Counted from the first letter of the stretch, positions 15,884 through 25,221 are shown. The stretch: 64,000 nucleotides of DNA from UBA2336 sp965227265 (GCA_965227265.1 OZ245738.1:3038001-3102000); one strand, 5' to 3'. Made by a program: numbers and translations. The notes: generated by a model not told the origin, from the sequence alone.

Positions 15884-17707
15884 CTAGTTCTTCAGCACAA
15901 GCTGGTACGCTTCTTTGTAATGCTTAATCAGATTAGACCAATCAAAAATTGAAGAATTATTCTCCACGTTATTCCGCTGCATAATCCGTTCGCGTCTTGA
16001 TTGGTTCACGAACTGATGCATTACTTCCGTTAATTGATTAGCCGACCAATCGAATGTGCGCTTGCCACGCTCAATAACATGCAGTCCGTATTCATCATGT
16101 TCTGGTAAATGATGCAGCAAATAATCACCGAATCCGGAAAGATCGCTGGTAATAGAAGGAACACCGCTCGCCATGCATTCTAATGGAGTATAGCCCCACG
16201 GTTCATAATAACTTGGGAATACTCCCAAATGACAACCCCGCACAAATTGATGATACTCCATTCCGAATAACGGATTACTGGTATTAATAAAATCCGGATG
16301 GTAGACAATCTTAACAGGATCTTTGGGACTGTTCAAAAGCTTGCTTGCATTCAGCGCAGAAACAATATCGTCCTGGGCCTCATTCACAAGATTGTGAGTA
16401 ACTACCGTTGGGTTAGCTTTTGTTTTCCAGGATTGAATAGTTCTCCGGTACCTGAGCTTCCAGTATTCATCTACAAACTCATTCAGGTTGGGCAACTGAT
16501 TATCAGTGCGAATTGTGCTTTCATAAAATAACCGCTTACCAATTTGCTTTTCAATTGCTTCGCAGGTTTGAGAGATTTCCTGCATCATGGCTTTCGCCTG
16601 AAGCACTTCCGGCTTAATGCTGGTGAAATCGCGTTTTGTCACGAAGAACATCACGACTGTTAATTCTGATTTCTCCTTCTTGAGTCGTTGATTCAAGCGA
16701 GCCAATGCTTCAATCGTTAAATCGAAGCCTTTGTTTTTATATTCGTAACGACCAGCTGTAAACAAGTAAACAGTTTTATCCAGATCAAAAGAATACGAAT
16801 GAAAGAAATGCGACATCACAAACTGATGAATCTCTTCCTTATACTTCACATGCAGGTTTTGAAATTCGTGTAATGCTTCAAACCGTTCAATGTTTAATCC
16901 GTTTGGAAGAATAACTTCTGGCTTTCTTCTTAACAAGTGCTTGCATTCACGTGCCGTAACCTCGCTTACTGTTGTTAACAAATTGGCATTCTGTGCGCAG
17001 GCATACTCAATTTGCGCTTCGGATTGAATTCCGAACTTACCCGCTTCATCTTCCCAGCGAAAGAAAGGAAGGTGCGCATAAAACATGGGCGAATTAATGG
17101 CGAGATGTCTTCCAAGCTGTGTGGCATGCGTAGTGAAAATAGTTTTCACTGGCATCTTTTCTTTCTTGATATCCAGAATCGGAAGTCCGGCCATCCATTC
17201 ATGGAAATGTCCAATGATCGGTTGATCCTTATCGGCCAAAAGCGCGAGCTCATCAAAAAATAATTTTGTCAGGTAACTAAAAGCAACAACCTGATCAATC
17301 AAAGGATGCTGTGTAGGCGTACTGATTGAGTGATTTTTCCAAAGTAAATACTTAACAACGTTGAGCGTTTTATCCTGAATCGCATTTGGATTTAACAGCA
17401 CAACTCGCGGTTTGCCGGTAATCAACCATTGCGCATATTGAACATCGTACCCTTTCTTACGAAGTGCAGCCGCAGCCTGACCAAAAATATCCTGTGAGTC
17501 ATCCAGCGGTTCAAGCTCAGCCTGAATGTTCTTATTCAGATATGGACCAATGAGGCAATAGCTGCCTGGAGCGTGATCAACCATGCAAGGTGCTTTTGAG
17601 CGGATAACCGTATAAATTCCTCCAACTTGGTTGCAAACCTCCCACGCTGATTCTACAATCAGCGCCTTTGGAAATTGCTTCGAAATCTGTCCTCCGCGTT
17701 TTGGCAT
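15884..17707 (-). CDS. Eukaryote-type glycogen synthase (GT3)
   Basis: Transfers glucose from a nucleotide sugar to glycogen. The 607-residue sequence matches the fungal/animal GT3 family, not bacterial GlgA (GT5): SAWEVCNQVGGIYTVIRSKA at 20-39, HFHEWMAG near 167, and YYEPWGYTPLECMASGVPS near 500 with the acid-base glutamate region. The C-terminal arginine helix that binds glucose-6-phosphate in the eukaryotic enzyme is recognisable (R571, R572, R574, R578), but the last two arginines are Asn580 and Asn583. The phosphorylated N- and C-terminal tails of animal enzymes are absent. It is divergent from clpB. Confidence 0.92.
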   Translation of the reverse strand: MPKRGGQISKQFPKALIVESAWEVCNQVGGIYTVIRSKAPCMVDHAPGSYCLIGPYLNKNIQAELEPLDDSQDIFGQAAAALRKKGYDVQYAQWLITGKPRVVLLNPNAIQDKTLNVVKYLLWKNHSISTPTQHPLIDQVVAFSYLTKLFFDELALLADKDQPIIGHFHEWMAGLPILDIKKEKMPVKTIFTTHATQLGRHLAINSPMFYAHLPFFRWEDEAGKFGIQSEAQIEYACAQNANLLTTVSEVTARECKHLLRRKPEVILPNGLNIERFEALHEFQNLHVKYKEEIHQFVMSHFFHSYSFDLDKTVYLFTAGRYEYKNKGFDLTIEALARLNQRLKKEKSELTVVMFFVTKRDFTSIKPEVLQAKAMMQEISQTCEAIEKQIGKRLFYESTIRTDNQLPNLNEFVDEYWKLRYRRTIQSWKTKANPTVVTHNLVNEAQDDIVSALNASKLLNSPKDPVKIVYHPDFINTSNPLFGMEYHQFVRGCHLGVFPSYYEPWGYTPLECMASGVPSITSDLSGFGDYLLHHLPEHDEYGLHVIERGKRTFDWSANQLTEVMHQFVNQSRRERIMQRNNVENNSSIFDWSNLIKHYKEAYQLVLKN

Positions 17708-17830
17708 TTTTTAAGCCAGAATGGCCGTTTTAATAGTTAAATCTATCAAATTAAATGTCATATTTTCTGCTTTTGAAACGTTAACAGCTATGGATAGCGT
17801 TTTGTTAATAGAGCAACGGAGGCACAACAT

Positions 17831-20446
17831 ATGAACTTCGAAAAATTTACCATAAAATCTCAGGAAGCTTTACAGAAGTCGGCCGAGATTGCCATGAGCA
17901 AACAGCAGCAGGCTATAGAGCCGGGGCATTTGTTAAAAGCAATCTTAGAGGTCGATGAAAATGTATCCAACTACGTTTTCAAAAAGCTGAATGTGAATGA
18001 AACCATTCTCGCTACTAAGCTGGATGAGATCCTGAATTCATACCCGCATGTAAGCGGACAGCAACCGTATTTATCAAACACAACAAATACCGTTCTTCAG
18101 AACGCAGAAAAAGAATTACGGGAGCTTAAAGATGAATATGTTTCTGTCGAACATTTATTATTAGCGCTACTGGCGACAAAGGATAAAGTTTCTTCTTTAA
18201 TGAAAGATGCTGGCTTTGAACGTGCCGGATTGTTAAAAGCGATTAAAGAATTACGTGGCGGCTCAACTGTTACGGATCAGAATGCGGAAGCTAAATATAA
18301 ATCATTAGAGCGTTACTCTAAAAATTTAAATGATCTCGCTAAAAAAGGCAAAATTGATCCGGTCATTGGCCGTGATGAAGAGATCAGACGTGTGTTGCAA
18401 ATCCTTTCGCGCAGAACAAAAAACAATCCGATTCTATTAGGAGAACCTGGTGTGGGTAAAACTGCTATCGTGGAAGGGATGGCGCAGCGTATTGTTGACG
18501 GTGATGTTCCGGAAAATCTGAAAAGCAAAATTTTAGTTTCGTTGGATATGGGCTTGCTCGTAGCCGGTGCGAAATACAAAGGTGAGTTTGAAGAACGGTT
18601 GAAAGCAGTTATAAAAGAAGTAACCGATTCAAACGGCCAGATCATTTTGTTTATAGATGAGATCCATACGCTTATTGGAGCCGGTGGTGGTGAAGGTGCG
18701 ATGGATGCTGCAAACTTATTGAAGCCCGCATTGGCCAGAGGTGAACTCCATGCAATTGGTGCTACAACATTAAAAGAGTATCAGAAATATATTGAGAAGG
18801 ATAAAGCATTGGAGCGCAGGTTCCAGTCTGTAATGGTAGATGAGCCTTCTGTTGAAGATTCAATTTCCATCCTTCGCGGGATAAAAGATAAATATGAGTT
18901 GCATCACGGTGTTCGTATTAAAGATGATGCTGTTATCTCTGCGGTTGAATTATCAAGCCGTTATATCAGCGATCGGTTTTTACCTGATAAGGCAATCGAC
19001 TTGATGGATGAAGCTGCGGCCAAGTTAAGACTTGAGATGGATTCTCTTCCGGAAGAACTGGATGAATTGAATCGCAAGATCATGCAACTGGAGATCGAGC
19101 GTGAAGCCATCCGCAGGGAAAAAGATAAAGGCAAAGAGACAGTCTTAAATAAAGAGATCGCTGAGCTGTCAGAAGAACGCAATTCCCTGAAAGCAAAATG
19201 GGAAAGCGAGAAAGCTGTAGTTCATGGTATCCAGAAAGGCAAAGAGAATATTGACAAGCTGAAGTTTGAAGCAGAGCAGGCCGAGAAAGCCGGTGATTAT
19301 GGAAAAGTAGCGGAGATCCGTTACGGTAAAATCACGGAAGCCGAAAAGCTTTTGAATGAGTTTCAAAATCAAATGAAAGAAATGCAAGGCGAAAAATCCT
19401 TGCTGAAAGAAGAAGTTGACAGCGAAGACATCGCAGAAGTTGTAGCAAAATGGACGGGCATCCCGGTTTCCAAAATGCTGCAAAGCGACCGCGAAAAGCT
19501 TTTGAACCTGGAAGAAGAGCTTGGAAAGCGTGTAGCGGGACAGGAAGAAGCGATTCAGGCATTGAGTGATGCGGTGCGAAGAAGTCGTGCGGGTTTGCAA
19601 GATCCAAAGCGCCCGATTGGTTCGTTTATATTCATGGGAACAACAGGTGTGGGTAAAACTGAGCTGTCGAAAGCATTGGCGGATTATCTCTTTAACGATG
19701 AGAATTCGATGGTGCGGATTGATATGAGTGAATACCAGGAACGTCACAGCGTAAGCAGATTGATTGGTGCACCTCCGGGATATGTTGGTTACGATGAAGG
19801 CGGACAGCTCACTGAAGCGGTTAGAAGAAAGCCGTACTCTGTAATCCTGTTGGATGAAATTGAGAAAGCACATCCGGATGTTTTCAACATTTTGTTGCAA
19901 GTGTTGGATGATGGAAGGCTGACCGATAATAAAGGTCGCGTAGCGAATTTTAAGAACACGATCATTATCATGACTACGAACATTGGATCACAATTGATCC
20001 AAGAGAATTTTGAGAAGATCAACGATGAAAATTATTTCGAGGTTCTGGAAACTACGAAAGACGAAGTGATGACGTTGCTACGAAAAACAGTTCGTCCGGA
20101 GTTTGTAAACCGCATTGATGAGATCATTATGTTCCGGCCGTTGAGTCAAAAAGACATTCGTAAAATTGTTGATATCCAGGTTGATTTAATTCGCAAACGA
20201 CTGGATGAGGCTGGCGTGAAAATTGATATATCTGATTCAGCAAGAGAGCGGTTATCGAAGTTGGGATTTGATCCGCAATTCGGAGCAAGGCCGTTGAAAA
20301 GAGTAATTCAACGTGAGTTATTAAACGAATTGTCGAAACAAATATTGTCGGGTAAGGTGAATAAAGATTCAGTAATTTTTATTGACTTGAAAAACGAAAC
20401 TGACTTTGTGTTTGAGAACTTTAGTGAAACACCTGTTGTTGTATAG
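17831..20446 (+). CDS. clpB: ATP-dependent disaggregase ClpB
   Basis: A cytoplasmic Hsp100 chaperone that extracts proteins from aggregates together with DnaK. It has 871 residues in the full architecture: N-domain (1-145), AAA1 with Walker A GEPGVGKT (G204-T211), a coiled-coil middle domain (about 395-535), AAA2 with Walker A GTTGVGKT (G603-T610), and the D2 small domain with GARPLKR. The M-domain distinguishes it from ClpA and ClpC, and there is no ClpP-docking loop motif that I can see. A strong terminator follows. No CIRCE or HAIR-like heat-shock operator is evident in the 123-base upstream spacer. Confidence 0.97.
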   Translation: MNFEKFTIKSQEALQKSAEIAMSKQQQAIEPGHLLKAILEVDENVSNYVFKKLNVNETILATKLDEILNSYPHVSGQQPYLSNTTNTVLQNAEKELRELKDEYVSVEHLLLALLATKDKVSSLMKDAGFERAGLLKAIKELRGGSTVTDQNAEAKYKSLERYSKNLNDLAKKGKIDPVIGRDEEIRRVLQILSRRTKNNPILLGEPGVGKTAIVEGMAQRIVDGDVPENLKSKILVSLDMGLLVAGAKYKGEFEERLKAVIKEVTDSNGQIILFIDEIHTLIGAGGGEGAMDAANLLKPALARGELHAIGATTLKEYQKYIEKDKALERRFQSVMVDEPSVEDSISILRGIKDKYELHHGVRIKDDAVISAVELSSRYISDRFLPDKAIDLMDEAAAKLRLEMDSLPEELDELNRKIMQLEIEREAIRREKDKGKETVLNKEIAELSEERNSLKAKWESEKAVVHGIQKGKENIDKLKFEAEQAEKAGDYGKVAEIRYGKITEAEKLLNEFQNQMKEMQGEKSLLKEEVDSEDIAEVVAKWTGIPVSKMLQSDREKLLNLEEELGKRVAGQEEAIQALSDAVRRSRAGLQDPKRPIGSFIFMGTTGVGKTELSKALADYLFNDENSMVRIDMSEYQERHSVSRLIGAPPGYVGYDEGGQLTEAVRRKPYSVILLDEIEKAHPDVFNILLQVLDDGRLTDNKGRVANFKNTIIIMTTNIGSQLIQENFEKINDENYFEVLETTKDEVMTLLRKTVRPEFVNRIDEIIMFRPLSQKDIRKIVDIQVDLIRKRLDEAGVKIDISDSARERLSKLGFDPQFGARPLKRVIQRELLNELSKQILSGKVNKDSVIFIDLKNETDFVFENFSETPVVV

Positions 20447-20515
20447 GCAGGTTTTAAAGATAATATCCGTTTCGGGGTTTCCTTGGGGCGGGTAGGTTGA
20501 GGGGTTTGGTTGATT

Positions 20516-20546
20516 GCCCCGGGGTGGTTCCCGGGGCTCTTTTTTT
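20516..20546 (+). terminator. Strong Rho-independent terminator of clpB
   Basis: GCCCCGGG (20516-20523), 6-nt loop, CCCGGGGC (20530-20537), then TCT and seven T. A perfect 8-bp GC stem. Its T-run abuts the stop codon of the convergent epimerase gene. Confidence 0.9.
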
Positions 20547-21612
20547 ATATCCGTTCAACACCTAATCCTGGTTTATCAGAACAGGACATAATTCCATCTT
20601 TTAAAATAAATCCACCCACTACTTCATCTTTTCCAAGATCAAGACTGCCATCAAGATCGATATACTTTGTGTTCGAACAGGAGAACGCAGCATGCAATGC
20701 TGCCGTTATGCTAACAATGCTTTCATCGTTACATCCCCAAAACAAATCGACCTTTGCGTTTGAGGCAAGGTCAGAAATTTTTAATGCCTGATTTATTCCT
20801 CCGCATTTCATCAACTTGATATTAAAAATTCCTGAAGCGCGTGGCGGAGTTATAAGCGTTAAAGCATCAGCAGGAGAAAGCAAGGACTCATCAGCTGCAA
20901 TTATTGTCCTGATCTCCTCTGGAAAGGCTTTCATCTCGTCAATCGCTTTTGCCGGAAGCGGCTGCTCAATCAATTCTATGTCAAGACTTTTTGTCCGGTT
21001 GTAAAAATCGATTGTCTGTTTTGAAGTGTAGCCCTGATTTGCATCGATGCGGATAATCATGCGCTTTCCGAAGTGTTCACGCAGTTTCACCAAGCGCTCA
21101 ATATCTTCTTCCAGATCCATACCGAGCTTAACTTTTAGAATTTTAAACCCGCGTTGATCATATTCCTTCGCTTCTTTCAATGTATCCTCCACATTCTTAA
21201 TTCCGATGGTATTAGAAGTCGGAAGTGATTTGATTTTTTGCCCAAGGAATTTAACCAAAGGAATTTCTAAGTGTTTCGTTAATGCATCGTACAATGCAAT
21301 ATCAATTGCCGCGCGGGCAGCAGGAGTTGTTGGAAACTTCTGCAGCAGCTCAAAGAAAAGCTGATTCACTTCGAGAATATCGCGGCCAATTAAAAACTCC
21401 AGATTCTTTTCCTGAAGTGCATCTTTGGTTTGATCAAAATGTTCGCCCGTTACATACTCACTTGGGTTTCCAGATCCGATTCCGGTTACACCATTATCAA
21501 GTGTTATCTCAACAAAAGCATTTAAAACCGTATCCGTTGTTTTAAAGGCAATGGTGTAAGGCTTGGTGTTTTCAAGGTCAACACTCCAAACTTTGACATT
21601 CTTTATTTTCAT
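20545..21612 (-). CDS. Enolase-superfamily epimerase (L-Ala-D/L-Glu epimerase or N-acetyl-D-Glu racemase DgcA)
   Basis: A 355-residue MLE-subgroup enzyme that moves an alpha proton between two lysines. Catalytic set: K160-V-K162, metal ligands D190 (DANQG), E216 (EQP) and D241 (ADES), and K266 on the other face. D319-L-D321 near the C-terminus resembles the DxD pair that binds the free ammonium group of dipeptides, pointing to murein-peptide epimerisation. The overlapping upstream DUF1611 gene (ATGA overlap) is the partner known from a D-glutamate route in which this protein class racemises N-acetyl-D-glutamate. Both readings concern D-Glu; the sequence alone does not decide. Confidence 0.87.
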   Translation of the reverse strand: MKIKNVKVWSVDLENTKPYTIAFKTTDTVLNAFVEITLDNGVTGIGSGNPSEYVTGEHFDQTKDALQEKNLEFLIGRDILEVNQLFFELLQKFPTTPAARAAIDIALYDALTKHLEIPLVKFLGQKIKSLPTSNTIGIKNVEDTLKEAKEYDQRGFKILKVKLGMDLEEDIERLVKLREHFGKRMIIRIDANQGYTSKQTIDFYNRTKSLDIELIEQPLPAKAIDEMKAFPEEIRTIIAADESLLSPADALTLITPPRASGIFNIKLMKCGGINQALKISDLASNAKVDLFWGCNDESIVSITAALHAAFSCSNTKYIDLDGSLDLGKDEVVGGFILKDGIMSCSDKPGLGVERI

Positions 21613-22670
21613 GATCTTGATTCTTTAATCATTTTTTCAAAAACCGGAACAAGTCTTTCCAATCCGTCTTCTAATGGAAGTATCGCGGGAATGCCCAACT
21701 CCTTTTCGTATTGAGATGCAATTGCCCGAGCGTCTTCAATTTTCATTTTAGCAGTATTAACTGTTACCGCAACGGTTGGCGCACCGTAGGTTTTTATCAA
21801 TTCAATTTCTTCCTTCGGCTGCGCGAGATAAGCCGGGTAGTACTCCATGTCCTTGTATTGCTTGCGTAAGGGATTATGCTGCAACACAACCGCTGTTGCA
21901 TCCGCTGATACAATCCATTCAGCACCGGCCGGCCCGCTTGGGTTACGCAGTGAAGATTGACCTTCAATAAAAATTATATCCGGTTTAGTCTCCATGTAAC
22001 ACGTATGAATGGCGTGTTCCATCTCACCGGAAATAAAATCATTCAACGTTGAATCGAAAATGAAGCCATACTTAGCGCCCTGCATCCAACCAGTTTGTCC
22101 GGTGTAAATCATTTCAGCTTTGTAGCCTGCCTTGCGCATCGTCTCAACCAAAAAACGAGTTGTAGTTCTCTTGCCTAATGCACAGTCCGTTCCGAGCACG
22201 GCAACCTTCGGACATTTAACTTCTTTTATTTTTCCATTCCAGAAATGAAGGTCTTTAAACTTCTTCAGTTTTCGAACATCGATAATTTCAAGTCCTTTGC
22301 TTTTTGCCAATGTAACGAGATCTTCATGTTCTGAGACATGATCATGCAACCCGTTTACAATCGCAAGATTATTTTCGAGTGCTTCCTTCAATAAGACACT
22401 AAGCGAATCGGGTATCACTCCGCCTTTTGTCGCAACGCCAACAATGCAATATTTCGCTTGCTGACTTTTAACAGCTTCCTGAATAGAAGAATAAACAGGA
22501 ATGTTACGCTTCTTTCCATCCAGCACCTCACCGGCATCTTTGCCGGAATGTTTCTCATCTACAATCCCTACGATTTCAAATCTGTCGGTGCCCCGGATGA
22601 GGCCGTGTGCTGTTTTTGCGCTGTTGGTGTCCAGCAGTCCACCGGTGATTACGATTGCTTTACTTTTCAT
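21609..22670 (-). CDS. DUF1611 P-loop protein (DgcN-like)
   Basis: A 353-residue cytoplasmic protein with an N-terminal Rossmann-like part (MKSKAIVITGG, 1-145) and a C-terminal P-loop domain with GTDCALGKRTTT (Walker A, G160-T171) and IFIEGQSSLRNPSGP. This is the DUF1611 family. Members paired with an enolase-superfamily enzyme have, as I recall, been described as N-acetyltransferases (DgcN) that acetylate D-glutamate before racemisation. The stop overlaps the epimerase start by four bases, so the products are made together. The gene has its own promoter upstream and is divergent from rlmN. Confidence 0.85.
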   Translation of the reverse strand: MKSKAIVITGGLLDTNSAKTAHGLIRGTDRFEIVGIVDEKHSGKDAGEVLDGKKRNIPVYSSIQEAVKSQQAKYCIVGVATKGGVIPDSLSVLLKEALENNLAIVNGLHDHVSEHEDLVTLAKSKGLEIIDVRKLKKFKDLHFWNGKIKEVKCPKVAVLGTDCALGKRTTTRFLVETMRKAGYKAEMIYTGQTGWMQGAKYGFIFDSTLNDFISGEMEHAIHTCYMETKPDIIFIEGQSSLRNPSGPAGAEWIVSADATAVVLQHNPLRKQYKDMEYYPAYLAQPKEEIELIKTYGAPTVAVTVNTAKMKIEDARAIASQYEKELGIPAILPLEDGLERLVPVFEKMIKESRS

Positions 22671-22675
22671 GCGTT

Positions 22676-22706
22676 GAAAGTTAACGACTACCGGTGATTT
22701 TTCAAT
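22676..22706 (-). promoter_or_regulatory. Promoter of the DUF1611-epimerase operon
   Basis: On the minus strand: TTG (22703-22705 within ATTG), 19 bases, TAACTTTC (22676-22683), one mismatch from TAnnTTTG. The start codon at 22670 is only five bases downstream, implying a very short or absent 5' leader. Confidence 0.5.
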
Positions 22707-22732
22707 TCCTAATATGTGGGGACGATTTTGCG

Positions 22733-22740
22733 TAACTTTG
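22733..22740 (+). promoter_or_regulatory. -7 element directly before rlmN
   Basis: TAACTTTG, an exact TAnnTTTG match, ends four bases before the rlmN ATG at 22745. If used, transcription would begin at or just after the start codon, so either the mRNA is leaderless or the true start is further in. No good -33 is seen. Confidence 0.4.
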
Positions 22741-22744
22741 CGTT

Positions 22745-23791
22745 ATGATTGCTGTGACCGCAAAACGCGACATCCGAAAGCTAAAGCTTGAAGAACTGAA
22801 GGAGTTTTTCGTAGACCATAACGAAAAACCCTTCCGGGCTCAGCAAGTCTATGAATGGCTCTGGAAAAAATCTGCCAAGGATTTTGACCAGATGACCAAC
22901 CTTTCGCTGCCGGTTCGTGAACTGCTGAAAAGTCATTTTACGATCAACCACATTTTGGTGGATACGATGCAGCACAGCTCAGATGGGACAATTAAAAATG
23001 CGGTAAAGCTTCATGATGGATTAATTGTTGAATCGGTACTTATTCCGACCGATGACCGAATAACAGCTTGTGTTTCTTCTCAGGTTGGCTGTAGCCTTGA
23101 TTGTAAGTTCTGTGCGACTGCTCGCTTGAAACGCATGCGCAATTTAAATCCGGATGAGATCTACGATCAGGTTGTTGCCATTAAGCAGCAGGCTGAATTA
23201 TTTTTTAATCGTCCGCTTACAAACATTGTGTTCATGGGCATGGGTGAACCGTTGCTGAATTACGCGAATGTAATTTCTGCGATTGATAAAATCACTTCGG
23301 AAGACGGCTTGAACATGGCTTCGAGACGCATTACACTTTCAACTGTAGGTGTTACGAAGATGATTAAAAAGATGGCCGATGATAATGTGAAGTTTAATCT
23401 CGCAGTTTCATTACATTCCGCGATTAATGAGACACGTTCTTCGATCATGCCCATTAACGAAACAAATTCGTTGGATGAGTTGGCGGATGCTTTAAAATAC
23501 TGGTATAAAAAAACAAAGCGTAAAATTACCTACGAATATGTTGTCTGGAAAGGCATTAACGATACCGAGGAGCATGCAGTTGCGTTGGCAAAATTCTGCA
23601 AGCACGTTCCGTCAAAAGTTAATTTGATTGAATATAATCCGATTGATGACGGAGAGTTTCAGCAGGCTTCTGAAAAAGCAATTGCTATGTATCAACGAAT
23701 ACTGGATCAGCACGAAACACAATCCTTTGTGAGAAGGAGCCGCGGGAAAGATATTGATGCCGCTTGTGGACAATTAGCGAATAAGAGTTAA
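22745..23791 (+). CDS. rlmN: 23S rRNA / tRNA (adenine-C2)-methyltransferase
   Basis: A radical-SAM enzyme that methylates C2 of A2503 in 23S rRNA and A37 in some tRNAs, which affects decoding accuracy. At 348 residues it is of normal length. The iron-sulfur motif is C116-x3-C120-x2-C123 (CSLDCKFC), GMGEPLLN is the SAM-binding segment near residue 160, and C341 in DIDAACGQL is the methyl-carrying cysteine. The stop shares bases with the next ATG (TAATGG), so translation of the VIT-type transporter is coupled. A Cfr resistance enzyme is unlikely given the RlmN-like context and sequence. Confidence 0.95.
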   Translation: MIAVTAKRDIRKLKLEELKEFFVDHNEKPFRAQQVYEWLWKKSAKDFDQMTNLSLPVRELLKSHFTINHILVDTMQHSSDGTIKNAVKLHDGLIVESVLIPTDDRITACVSSQVGCSLDCKFCATARLKRMRNLNPDEIYDQVVAIKQQAELFFNRPLTNIVFMGMGEPLLNYANVISAIDKITSEDGLNMASRRITLSTVGVTKMIKKMADDNVKFNLAVSLHSAINETRSSIMPINETNSLDELADALKYWYKKTKRKITYEYVVWKGINDTEEHAVALAKFCKHVPSKVNLIEYNPIDDGEFQQASEKAIAMYQRILDQHETQSFVRRSRGKDIDAACGQLANKS

Positions 23792-24483
23792 TGGTACATA
23801 CACATCCTGAAAAACATTTCGAATCTTCCGAAAAAGTTCGTGACTTCGTCATTGGCATGAGTGACGGACTTACTGTTCCTTTTGCATTAGCAGCCGGATT
23901 AAGCGGAGCAGTTGATTCAACCGCTATCGTGATCACAGCCGGTCTTGCTGAAATTGCTGCGGGCTCTATTGCCATGGGATTGGGCGGATATCTTGCCGGT
24001 CGAACTGAAATCGAACATTACGATTCCGAAGAAAAGCGCGAGTACGAAGAAATTGAAAAGCTTCACGAAGTTGAGATCCGGGAAACGAAAGAAATTTTTG
24101 CAGACTATGGACTCGATGATGAAACCCAGGAAAAGATCGCCCGTACCATGGCGAAAAATCCGAAGAAGTGGGTTGACTTCATGATGCGGTTTGAACTTGG
24201 TCTTGAAAGACCAGATCAAAACCGTGCACATCAAAGTGCGTTTATTATTGGCGGCTCGTATGTGGTTGGTGGATTAATTCCGCTATCGGCTTATTTCTTT
24301 ACCGGATCAACCAAAGAAGGCCTGATCTGGTCAACGATTATTACGCTCATCTGCTTAGTTATCTTTGGATTGATCAAGAGCAAATTAACCGGGCAACCTT
24401 TGTTCAAAGGTGCTTTACGCGTTGCATTGGTTGGGGCATTGGCTGCAGCAGCCGCATTCGGTATTGCCAAGCTAATTGCCTAA
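23791..24483 (+). CDS. VIT1/CCC1-family iron/manganese transporter
   Basis: An inner-membrane protein of 230 residues with five membrane segments. The family layout is clear: DGLTVPFALAAGLSGA in the first helix, the second helix ending GGYLAGRTEIEH, then a charged cytoplasmic insertion rich in Glu (about 75-150) that binds metal in plant VIT1, then three C-terminal helices. Members move Fe2+ or Mn2+ out of the cytoplasm in exchange for protons. Its stop-start overlap with rlmN suggests co-translation, though a functional link is not obvious. Confidence 0.88.
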   Translation: MVHTHPEKHFESSEKVRDFVIGMSDGLTVPFALAAGLSGAVDSTAIVITAGLAEIAAGSIAMGLGGYLAGRTEIEHYDSEEKREYEEIEKLHEVEIRETKEIFADYGLDDETQEKIARTMAKNPKKWVDFMMRFELGLERPDQNRAHQSAFIIGGSYVVGGLIPLSAYFFTGSTKEGLIWSTIITLICLVIFGLIKSKLTGQPLFKGALRVALVGALAAAAAFGIAKLIA

Positions 24484-24547
24484 ATAAATTTTTTATACGA
24501 TAAAACTAATGCACGCGTTTTGCTGTCTTGGGAGCGTAGGTCGTGTT

Positions 24548-25219
24548 ATGCTAAGGATTTTTGCTTTTTCAGTTTTGCTGTTGGGTCTTGCGCAGGATGC
24601 TTTTTCGCAAAAGACAACCCGCGTTATTGTTATTGACTCTGTTTCTTTTGAGGCGCTGCCTGCTGTGTTTGTTCGGGTGAAGAATGGAAAGACATCTTTT
24701 CTGGCTGAGCCGACCGGCATCTTCACCATTAAAACTAAGCCCACGGATACGCTTTTAATTTCTCATATCGGATATCTCGAAACAACGGTTCCATTGGTTT
24801 TTGAAGAAGATGCGATCATGGTTCGGATGCAACCTAAAGTAACAATGTTGGAAGAAGTGGTCATTCGTTCAAGAAAGCTTTATCCGAATGAGCTTAACCC
24901 GCGCGTGAGTTCTCCGCCTAAAACGCAAAAGCTTGAAGAGTCACTTCTGCAACCCTGGGAATATTTTAATAAGCGGCAAAAAGAGAAACGCAAGCTTGTT
25001 AAGCTGATGGAGGAAAATGACCGGATCAAAACGTTCATGGAGGTAATTACCGATCCGTCTATTAAAGAAGAGTTTATGGAAAATTATTCTCTTGATGAAG
25101 ACCAATACTATGAAATTCTTGTAAAATTCAATCAGCAAAAATTCCCGGTGATCTATTCGAATGATTCAGATAAAATCATCGATGCTTTACGTGATTTTTT
25201 TGAACGGGAGACGCAATAG
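24548..25219 (+). CDS. Secreted CarboxypepD_reg-like protein
   Basis: A 223-residue exported protein. MLRIFAFSVLLLGLAQDAFSQ is the signal peptide; this start (24548) is chosen over 24509, which would place 13 extra residues before it. Residues 23-105 look like the carboxypeptidase regulatory-like beta-sandwich also found at the front of SusC proteins (RVIVIDSVSFEALPAVFVRV ... ISHIGYLETTVPL ... TMLEEVVIRS). The C-terminal part is helical and charged with no known domain. It probably sits at the outer membrane's periplasmic side. It is convergent with the rhomboid gene. Confidence 0.75.
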   Translation: MLRIFAFSVLLLGLAQDAFSQKTTRVIVIDSVSFEALPAVFVRVKNGKTSFLAEPTGIFTIKTKPTDTLLISHIGYLETTVPLVFEEDAIMVRMQPKVTMLEEVVIRSRKLYPNELNPRVSSPPKTQKLEESLLQPWEYFNKRQKEKRKLVKLMEENDRIKTFMEVITDPSIKEEFMENYSLDEDQYYEILVKFNQQKFPVIYSNDSDKIIDALRDFFERETQ

Positions 25220-25221
25220 AA

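Noticed and set aside
19169..19900. 243-codon open frame antisense to clpB
   Set aside because: Mirrors a highly conserved coding frame; composition and lack of a start context fit a shadow.
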